The notes beneath the pieces are model-generated. The model had not been told where the DNA came from. It saw nothing but the letters and a program-made list of their open reading frames with translations, and did no database searches. DNA of 64,000 nt from an uncultured Ectothiorhodospiraceae bacterium (GTDB taxonomy: Bacteria > Pseudomonadota > Gammaproteobacteria > UBA6429 > Thiohalophilaceae), in contig CAMYOL010000007.1 in the NCBI GenBank assembly GCA_947260005.1, positions 237,574 through 301,573 of the forward strand. The letters run 5' to 3'. A program made the position numbers and the translations under genes. Numbering within the stretch: position 1 is the stretch's first letter; every line of letters begins with the position of its first letter. Shown in pieces: positions 56,952-64,000 of the stretch.

Positions 56952-57380
56952 ATGGATAGCAATGAATTAATACAAGCCTACCAGTTGCCTGAATCAAAAC
57001 CTGAAATAAGTATCACACCACTAATTGATATTATTTTTTTAATGTTAATCTTTTTTATGGTGACGACGGTTTTCCCGGAAAACAAAGGAATGGTTATTCA
57101 AAAGCCGGACTCCACACAGGCAACAACACTGAGTACAAAAAGCAAAATTATTAAACTGAATAAAGAGGGTAAAATCAGCTTTCACAATACCATAGTATCG
57201 AAAGATGATTTACGACGTTTGCTAGAATACGAAACAACGTTAAGACCAGATATATCGGTTATTATTCATGCAGATAAAGAATCAACAACTGAATCATTAA
57301 TACAAATTCTCGATATCAGTAAAAACATTGGTATAAAAAATATTGGTGTAGCAACAAATGACAATGCTGACTCTAAATGA
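56952..57380 (+). CDS. exbD: ExbD/TolR-family biopolymer transport protein
   Basis: ISITPLIDIIFLMLIFFMVTTVF. Confidence 0.93.
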   Translation: MDSNELIQAYQLPESKPEISITPLIDIIFLMLIFFMVTTVFPENKGMVIQKPDSTQATTLSTKSKIIKLNKEGKISFHNTIVSKDDLRRLLEYETTLRPDISVIIHADKESTTESLIQILDISKNIGIKNIGVATNDNADSK

Positions 57381-58023
57381 GTTTATCACAAACAGCACTT
57401 CAGTAGTAATGGGGCTCGGAATAACGGCACTGTTATTTTTCCTTATACCTTATATCTCAGGCACTCGACATGAGGCTGAACAAAAACCAGTAATGGTTTT
57501 TAATTCTATCAATTTATATAAGAAGGTTATCGATTCTCCCAAAAAACCAAGGCTGAAAAAAAAACCTATCCCCAAAAAGCCAAAGAAAAAAAACATCCTA
57601 AAGAAACCGGAAAAAATAAAAAAACGAAACCAAAAGGTAGTCAAGAAAAAAAAGTCCGTGGATAAGCTTTTTGCAACACAAAACCAAAAAATTGAAAAAT
57701 CACAGGAACTATCAGGGTTGGAAGAACTTCCAGTAGCCGAACCCATCTATCGTGTCAGTGAAAAACCACATTTTTTGCTACAGGCTAAGCTTAAATTCCC
57801 TGAAGATATGAGGGCGCTGGGTAAAACGGCTGTCGTCCTGGTTGATGTGCTAATTGATAGTCATGGGAAAGTGCGCAAGGTCACCATATTCAAATCTGCG
57901 GGAAAATCGTTTGATGAAGCGGCGATAAGGGCTATTAAAGACTCGGTATTTACACCCGGCAAAATAGCAGGAAAACCATGTGCCGTAATACTTCGCTTGC
58001 CAATGCGTTTTAATTTAAAGTGA
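57358..58023 (+). CDS. tonB: TonB-family energy transducer
   Basis: N-terminal TM, K/P-rich linker, C-terminal VVLVDVLIDSHGKVRKVTIFKSAGKSFDEAAIRAIKDSVFTPGKIAGKP. Confidence 0.9.
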   Translation: MTMLTLNEFITNSTSVVMGLGITALLFFLIPYISGTRHEAEQKPVMVFNSINLYKKVIDSPKKPRLKKKPIPKKPKKKNILKKPEKIKKRNQKVVKKKKSVDKLFATQNQKIEKSQELSGLEELPVAEPIYRVSEKPHFLLQAKLKFPEDMRALGKTAVVLVDVLIDSHGKVRKVTIFKSAGKSFDEAAIRAIKDSVFTPGKIAGKPCAVILRLPMRFNLK

Positions 58024-58100
58024 TCAGTCAATAGCTGATACTAATCTAGATCCAATAATGGGAAGAATGTCAACGTCGTGATGTATATATTTTTTTAACC

Positions 58101-58724
58101 CTAATAGAGTTGACGATAAAACTCGCGATAATTTAAAACCTTACGCACATAGTTGCGAGTTTCTTTGTAAGGCGGAATACCATTGTAATAATACACCGCA
58201 CCCTCGCCTGCATTATAAGCTGCCAGGGCATGTTTAATATTCTTTGGATATTTTTTTAACAGGTAACGCAAATGTTTAACACCTGCTTCGACGTTTGCAG
58301 TTGGATCATAAGAATTATACACGCCATATTTAGCCGCCGTCTTGGGCATTAACTGCATCAAGCCCTGGGCGCCGGCATGCGATTTCGCTTTGTGATTAAA
58401 GTACGACTCGGTGTGTATAACGGCTTTCACTAATGCCACATCAACACTGTGGCGTTGCGAGACTTCATGAATCAGACCATCCCACCGATCCAGCGGCTCG
58501 GGACGTTTTTTATACCGTTTTGCGACAATCTGACCCGTGCCTTCGGCTTTTCGACGTTTAGTAATAAGTTTGTGGGTTTTCTTATATATAGGACGATCAC
58601 TAATGACTCTTGATCCATCGGGTAACTGGTAAACAAAGAACTTCGCAGCCATTGCATTCTGCGCCCAAAGGAACAGGGCCAACACGAACAAGGCCATACC
58701 AATCTGATAATGCGAATGTGTCAA
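58101..58724 (-). CDS. Lytic transglycosylase, SLT domain
   Basis: VDVALVKAVIHTESYFNHKAKSHAGAQGLMQLMPKTAAKYGV...ALAAYNAGEGAV. Confidence 0.93.
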   Translation of the reverse strand: MTHSHYQIGMALFVLALFLWAQNAMAAKFFVYQLPDGSRVISDRPIYKKTHKLITKRRKAEGTGQIVAKRYKKRPEPLDRWDGLIHEVSQRHSVDVALVKAVIHTESYFNHKAKSHAGAQGLMQLMPKTAAKYGVYNSYDPTANVEAGVKHLRYLLKKYPKNIKHALAAYNAGEGAVYYYNGIPPYKETRNYVRKVLNYREFYRQLY

Positions 58725-58802
58725 AATTGAAACCCCAAATAAGTTCTTGTTGTATTTAATATCGGCCAGCTAAGTAAAGAGTTTAAAAATGTGATCAATG
58801 TC

Positions 58803-59510
58803 TTATTTTTTCGATACTTGCATTAAATACACGCATTCGAACAGTGAGGTCAAGCCTCGATCGGCAAAATGCGCGTGATCGGCCAAAACATCCACTTTTA
58901 TGGTTAATAATCTATCAATATCGAAGTGATCCCGGTATAAATTCGCCACTTCATTTTTTGGCACCGAAAAGGGTGGACCGGACATTTGTTGTTGCGGGTA
59001 ATCCAATGTCACCAGTAATTGCGGTACCGGACCAACTAAAGTAAGCAACTTATTAACATAGTTTGCACGCAACTCTTCAGGTAATGCTATCAACGCTGCC
59101 CGATCATAGACCGCATCAATGGGGCCAAGTTGTTCTGTCGCCAGCTGAAAAAAATCACCACACCAGATGCGAATTTGATCCGATTCAAAAACCAGCCAAT
59201 CCCCTTTTTGCTCACGCTGGTAATCGATGCCTTGCTCAGCAAAGAATTGTTCAATGGCGTTCTCTGATAGTTCTATCGCTTCAACAAAATAGCCCTGCTC
59301 TGCAAGCCAACTCAGGTCAACGCTCTTACCACACAATGGTACGAACACACGAAATCCCGGGCCAATACCCAGTGATGGCCAATGTTCAATAAGATGAGGG
59401 TTGACCTCATCGAGGTGAAAACCAATCTTGTTTTCTTCCCAGCGTTGTAACCAGAATTCCGGTTTCATCTGTCTCTCACTTTCGTTAGCCTGAACTGGCG
59501 AGTTTATCAC
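58803..59510 (-). CDS. tpm: Thiopurine S-methyltransferase
   Basis: FWLQRWEENKIGFHLDEVNPHLIEHW; VFVPLCGKSVDLSWLAEQG; YDRAALIALPEELRANYV. Confidence 0.94.
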   Translation of the reverse strand: MINSPVQANESERQMKPEFWLQRWEENKIGFHLDEVNPHLIEHWPSLGIGPGFRVFVPLCGKSVDLSWLAEQGYFVEAIELSENAIEQFFAEQGIDYQREQKGDWLVFESDQIRIWCGDFFQLATEQLGPIDAVYDRAALIALPEELRANYVNKLLTLVGPVPQLLVTLDYPQQQMSGPPFSVPKNEVANLYRDHFDIDRLLTIKVDVLADHAHFADRGLTSLFECVYLMQVSKK

Positions 59511-59590
59511 TAGCCAATGTCCGGTGTTAGGTTAAACTTGTAACATCGTCACGAGAAACCAATCCATGGATTTAAGATGGGGAAAGCAAA

Positions 59591-60286
59591 ATGACCGAAC
59601 AGAGTTACCAGATTGAAAGCATGGAATTGGGCCCGATGGAAAATTTCATCTACCTGATAAAAGATTTAAAAACCAACCGTGCCGCGGTGGTCGATCCGGC
59701 CTGGGATGTCCCGACTATACTCGAACAGGCGCGAAAATCAGGCGTTTCCATCACCGACATATTATTAACCCATTCTCATCACGACCATATTAATGGAATC
59801 GAACAAATCCTCGAACAATATGATGCTCAGCTGCATTTAGCCAAGTCCGAGGCTGATTTCTGGGGCAAAGAGCTTGATCCTCCATCGCTTCATCATGGTG
59901 GCGATATTATTCAGCTGGGTGATACTGAAATTAAACTATTACACACCCCTGGGCACACGCCCGGCTCGGCCTGTTACCAGCTAGGCAATGACCTGATCAC
60001 TGGCGACACGATGTTTGTCTTCGGATGTGGTCGCTGCGATCTGAGTGGTGGCGACCCGGAAGTGATGCACGATACCTTACAACACATGGCCCGGGACCTG
60101 CCAGCTGACACCCGAATCCTCCCCGGCCATAACTATTCCGTGACGCCTACCTCGACAATTGGCGCTGAGATCGACGGCAATCCTTTCCTGCATTTTGATA
60201 ACAAAACTGATTTTGTTGAATATCGCATGCATATTCACGATAAAACCCGTGATGCTCCTTATCACCCGGTTTGTAAAGGCTACTGA
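59591..60286 (+). CDS. MBL-fold metallo-hydrolase (glyoxalase II-like)
   Basis: LLTHSHHDHINGIEQIL; LLHTPGHTPGSACYQLG; LITGDTMFVFGCGRCDL. Confidence 0.93.
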   Translation: MTEQSYQIESMELGPMENFIYLIKDLKTNRAAVVDPAWDVPTILEQARKSGVSITDILLTHSHHDHINGIEQILEQYDAQLHLAKSEADFWGKELDPPSLHHGGDIIQLGDTEIKLLHTPGHTPGSACYQLGNDLITGDTMFVFGCGRCDLSGGDPEVMHDTLQHMARDLPADTRILPGHNYSVTPTSTIGAEIDGNPFLHFDNKTDFVEYRMHIHDKTRDAPYHPVCKGY

Positions 60287-60365
60287 TATCACCTTAATAT
60301 TATAATGGTTATTTATTAACCAATTAAACCCTTTTGGGATCACCTCCCTAAAGATTCAGCAAACC

Positions 60366-60410
60366 AAAGCCGATGCTATATAGCAGCTCCCATCTTCGTG
60401 ATGGCTTTTT
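60366..60410 (+). promoter_or_regulatory. Candidate attenuator-like leader of the methyl-accepting chemotaxis gene
   Basis: CCATC-TTCGT-GATGG hairpin followed by CTTTTT; competing AAAGCC/GGCTTT pairing. Confidence 0.3.
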
Positions 60411-60437
60411 GTATTTTACGAAAGCTAAGGATATTCC

Positions 60438-62786
60438 ATGCGTTTTTTAAACAGTATTAAAATTAAAATTTTAGTAATCTCAATCATCCTGGCCGCCATC
60501 CCAGTTGTAATGGTCAGCGTATTGTTAGGCATGCAATCCACCAGTGCCGCGGAACAAGCGTTAGAAAAACAGGTTGCCAACCAACTTATTAGTATCCGCG
60601 AGATCAAAAAAGCCCAGCTCGAAAACTACCTCAAAGATATGGAGAAAAAAATCACCTCCTATTCGATCGATGCCAGCATCGTGACCTATATGCAAAAATT
60701 TGCGACTTATTATCAAACCGACAAACGTCAATTGACTGATGTTAATGATCAAAAACAAAGTCTAAGTGCATTTTATAACGATGCCTTTGCTAACACCTAT
60801 AAAAAATGGAATGGCAGTAACGCCCCGGCAGCAACATTTTTCCTGGATAAACTGAGTAAAGTCGATATCGCATTACAAAATAGTTATCACGCCCTGAATG
60901 AAGCCGAATTTGGCGAAAAATACAATTTGATTAACCCCGAAGATGGTACAACCTATGCGAATGCACATGATGAAGGTCATCGGGTACTGTTAGGTCTGCA
61001 TGAAAAAATGGAAGTTGAAGATATTTATCTCGTCGACCCAAAAGGAAATATCGTTTACTCCGTACAAAAAAACCCAGACTTCGCAACCAATTTGCGTGAA
61101 GGCCCCTATAAAAATTCTAACCTGGCCAAAGCCTATGTTACGGCTATCGAAACTGAAAATTATGAACATGTATCCGTTAGCGACATAGAACCCTATGCCG
61201 GTGACTTCAATCGTCCGTCAATGTTTCTGGCTTCACCTATTCAGGATTTAGACGAAGAAGACGCCTTTGAGATACTGGGTGTGTTGGTACTTAAAGTTGA
61301 TCTCAAGTACATTAATAGGATCATGAACTCGAATGCCTCATGGGAAAACATCGGAATGGGTAAAACCGGTGAGGTTTATTTGATCGGTTCCGACAAAACC
61401 CTGCGCAGCGATTATCGCGCCCTGATTGAAGATAAAAATACTCATTTAAAAGAACTCGCCAATATAGGCATTGATAGTGACAAACTAAAACAGGTCGAAC
61501 GCCAGTCGACCTCTTCAAATCGAGTGACAATAGATAATGAAATTATAAACCAGGCAACCGTTGGCGAATCCGGTACCGGTCTATTCAACAATCCATTTGG
61601 TAAACAAACCATCGCGGCCTATGCACCCATTAAGTTTCATAAACTCGGCTGGGGTATCGTCAGCGCAATTGAGACATCCGAGGCCTTTGCCGCCAGTCAG
61701 GCCCTGGTAAAAGAGATTAATCTTACCAGCGGTATCCTTACCATCGTTATGATCAGTATCGCCGTGGTCGTTGGCATCCTGTTTGCGACTATGATCACTC
61801 GTCCCATCATCAAGATGAGTCGTACTATGAGTCATATTGAACAAACTTCGGATTTAACTCAACGAATTGACATTAAATCAAATGATGAACTCGGTACCAT
61901 GGCTGAAGCCATAAATAATATGCTCGAAAAATTCCGCAATAGCCTGGAACAAGTTGCCGCTTCGACCACCATGTTAGCGGCATCTTCAGAAGAGATGTCC
62001 TCCATCACGCAGCAAACCAGCGCAAACGTAAACAAACAGTTTAACGAAATTGATCAAATTGCTACGGCCATCAATGAGATGACGGCAACTGTGCAGGAAG
62101 TAGCAAGCAACGCCACCAATGCGGCACAGGCGGCGGCAACGTCAAGCACCCAGGCCTTGTCTGGTAAATCAGTCGTTGAATCAACGATGTCATCCATTAC
62201 CGATACGTCTACTGAACTGGAAAATGTTGAACAAGTTATCGAAAAATTACATAAAGACAGCGAAAATATTAATGCCGTGATGGATGTTATTAAAGGCATT
62301 GCTGAGCAAACCAACCTGCTGGCATTAAATGCAGCGATTGAGGCAGCGCGAGCCGGTGAACAAGGTCGTGGATTTGCTGTCGTAGCCGACGAAGTTCGAA
62401 CGCTGGCCAGCCGAACACAGAAATCAACCGGCGAGATAGAAGGCATGGTAGCTGCACTGCAAACCGGTGCAACATCTGCAGTACAAGCAGTGAGTGCCAG
62501 TCGCGAAAAGAGTCAACAAAGTGTACAACATGCCGCCTCGGCCGGGGACGCACTAAGTACTATTACCCAATCGATTAATGATATTAACGATATGAACACC
62601 TTGATCGCGGCTGCTTCTGAAGAACAGAGCGCCGTTACCGAAGAGATCAATAAAAATATCGTTGCGATTCGAATCGCCGCAGAAGAAACGACTTCGGCAG
62701 CGGATAATAATAATACCGCCAGTGAAGAACTGAGCAAGTTGTCAACGGATTTACAACAACTCGTTGCACAATTTAAAACAGCTTAG
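60438..62786 (+). CDS. Methyl-accepting chemotaxis protein
   Basis: Large periplasmic sensor region, HAMP, signalling hairpin [38 protein letters not shown]. Confidence 0.95.
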   Translation: MRFLNSIKIKILVISIILAAIPVVMVSVLLGMQSTSAAEQALEKQVANQLISIREIKKAQLENYLKDMEKKITSYSIDASIVTYMQKFATYYQTDKRQLTDVNDQKQSLSAFYNDAFANTYKKWNGSNAPAATFFLDKLSKVDIALQNSYHALNEAEFGEKYNLINPEDGTTYANAHDEGHRVLLGLHEKMEVEDIYLVDPKGNIVYSVQKNPDFATNLREGPYKNSNLAKAYVTAIETENYEHVSVSDIEPYAGDFNRPSMFLASPIQDLDEEDAFEILGVLVLKVDLKYINRIMNSNASWENIGMGKTGEVYLIGSDKTLRSDYRALIEDKNTHLKELANIGIDSDKLKQVERQSTSSNRVTIDNEIINQATVGESGTGLFNNPFGKQTIAAYAPIKFHKLGWGIVSAIETSEAFAASQALVKEINLTSGILTIVMISIAVVVGILFATMITRPIIKMSRTMSHIEQTSDLTQRIDIKSNDELGTMAEAINNMLEKFRNSLEQVAASTTMLAASSEEMSSITQQTSANVNKQFNEIDQIATAINEMTATVQEVASNATNAAQAAATSSTQALSGKSVVESTMSSITDTSTELENVEQVIEKLHKDSENINAVMDVIKGIAEQTNLLALNAAIEAARAGEQGRGFAVVADEVRTLASRTQKSTGEIEGMVAALQTGATSAVQAVSASREKSQQSVQHAASAGDALSTITQSINDINDMNTLIAAASEEQSAVTEEINKNIVAIRIAAEETTSAADNNNTASEELSKLSTDLQQLVAQFKTA

Positions 62787-62804
62787 AAAACGGCTCCTTT
62801 AGCC

Positions 62805-62957
62805 CTAACCTGTCATTCTAACCGTAGCGCAGCGTAGGGAATACTGCACGAAACGCGAAGCGGTTCAAAGCATGTAGAGCAAAGCGAAGAATCTTCGTGC
62901 ATCGCTTTGCGCAAACCTTAACGTTGCAAGATCCTTCGCTGCGCTCAGGATGACAAG
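62805..62957. repeat. GTCATTCT...AGGATGACAAG intergenic repeat, copy 1
   Basis: Shares agcaaagcgaagaatcttcgtgcatcgctttgcgcaaaccttaacgttgcaagatccttcgctgcgctcaggatgacaag with copy 2 and carries an extra segment of about 57 bp. Confidence 0.85.
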
Positions 62958-62958
62958 A

Positions 62959-63021
62959 GAAGAGTTGAGCAAATTGTCGACGGACTTACAACAACTCGTT
63001 GCACAATTTAAAACAGCTTAG
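62959..63021 (+). pseudogene. Remnant of a methyl-accepting chemotaxis gene 3' end ([20 protein letters not shown])
   Basis: Encodes the same last 20 residues as the upstream chemotaxis protein with five synonymous nucleotide differences. Confidence 0.85.
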
Positions 63022-63039
63022 AAAACGGCTCCTTTAGCC

Positions 63040-63135
63040 CTAACCTGTCATTCTGAGCAAAGCGAAGAATCTTCGTGCATCGCTTTGCGCAAACCTTAAC
63101 GTTGCAAGATCCTTCGCTGCGCTCAGGATGACAAG
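63040..63135. repeat. GTCATTCT...AGGATGACAAG intergenic repeat, copy 2
   Basis: Second copy of the repeat following the remnant. Confidence 0.85.
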
Positions 63136-63148
63136 GCTCTAAACAGTC

Positions 63149-63664
63149 TCATCGAAATTGTTTCAAAATTAAGGTATCACCACGTTGAGTAAATTCAATC
63201 TGCTTGAGAAAGCTCATGCCAAGCAAAATAGTATCGTCATCGACGTTTGGGTTGATGCTGGCATTTAGATCGTTAAGTTTAATCTTGCCAATTCGCGCTG
63301 TCTTTATTTTTGTACCATAAGCCTTTGCCATTCCATTAGCGGTATAGATGTCGACTGGATATAATTTTTTAAGACCTATCTTATTAGCAATGTGCTCAGG
63401 AATGGAAATATTGGTGGCACCAGTATCTAACAGAAACTCCTGCTTAGTGCCATTGATATAACCCGTTGTATGGTAATGTCCCTGACGGTTGCGTTTTAAT
63501 ACAACCTGCTGCGAGTCACCTTCGACAGAAGTTTGAGGGTCATCGTTTGGATTTCGTTCTTTATCCACCCAGATCTGAAACAGATAAACCGAAAACCCGA
63601 GCAATAAAAACCAAAACCCAAACCAGATAAGCCCTCGTATCTTGTGATCATCCTGTGCTGGCAT
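63149..63664 (-). CDS. Retropepsin-like aspartic protease, clan AA, membrane-anchored
   Basis: N-terminal TM; EFLLDTGATNISIPEHIANKIGL; DDDTILLGMSFLKQIEF. Confidence 0.9.
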   Translation of the reverse strand: MPAQDDHKIRGLIWFGFWFLLLGFSVYLFQIWVDKERNPNDDPQTSVEGDSQQVVLKRNRQGHYHTTGYINGTKQEFLLDTGATNISIPEHIANKIGLKKLYPVDIYTANGMAKAYGTKIKTARIGKIKLNDLNASINPNVDDDTILLGMSFLKQIEFTQRGDTLILKQFR

Positions 63665-63680
63665 TAGTTAAAATAACATT

Positions 63681-64000
63681 CTACTTTTCAGCGACAATAT
63701 AAACCTGCCAGGATTCCTGGTTTTCCACTACGGTCGCTTCGAAAAATTCACCGGTACCTTCCATAAAGTCATCGTCTTCATCGTCCTCTTCAAACTCTTC
63801 CCAATAAATACGAACTTTACTGAAACCCGCTTCTTCCAGTAACTCACGTAATTCCTGTAATGACCACAGGCGCCAATCGTACGTGAAGGCTTTATCCATA
63901 CGCGAGCCATCAGGAAATTCAAAATGGATATGGCACAGAATGTCATTGTTAATGGGATTAAAACTTTTATGCTCCCATAGATAGCTGGCATCCACTTCAT
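63681..64000 (-). CDS. C-terminal part of a methyltransferase-like protein, truncated by the window edge
   Basis: FEFPDGSRMDKAFTYDWRLWSLQELRELLEEAGFSKVRIYWE resembles a class I SAM methyltransferase C-terminus; start not visible. Confidence 0.5.
   Translation of the reverse strand, partial: EVDASYLWEHKSFNPINNDILCHIHFEFPDGSRMDKAFTYDWRLWSLQELRELLEEAGFSKVRIYWEEFEEDDEDDDFMEGTGEFFEATVVENQESWQVYIVAEK

Overview
64 kb chromosomal window, probably from a gammaproteobacterium (inferred from gene families only), with ordinary housekeeping genes around two accessory blocks. (1) About 9.4-23.1 kb: a divergently organised extracytoplasmic redox module. It has an HzsA-related beta-propeller/di-heme lipoprotein, a mono-heme secreted protein, a LamG protein with two heme-binding repeats, a Tat-exported DUF1501-like protein, two outer-membrane barrel-like proteins, TlpA, DUF4266, DUF3570 and ApbE. 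The divergent promoter region holds a perfect CRP-type core site. (2) About 23.3-37.2 kb: a tightly packed TPR/lipoprotein/TolQ/TolR/TolR/AgmX-PglI-type TonB-like locus resembling the Agl-Glt envelope-motor family. It is followed by a giant protein with cyclic-nucleotide-binding, rhodanese, coiled-coil and C-terminal TM regions, and an FHA-adenylate cyclase lies nearby. Other features: a TonB-dependent receptor/ExbB/ExbD/TonB locus divergent from an RstAB-like two-component system, a LytTR two-component system, pepN, dinB, nadA, a CFA-synthase/flavin-reductase pair and a catalytically dead M48 protein. Repeats include two covarying palindromic elements, a dRS3-like array, a gene C-terminus built from repeats, and a duplicated methyl-accepting chemotaxis protein 3' end with only synonymous divergence. 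No tRNA, rRNA, CRISPR array or transposase gene was recognised. All family calls are by eye; no searches were run.
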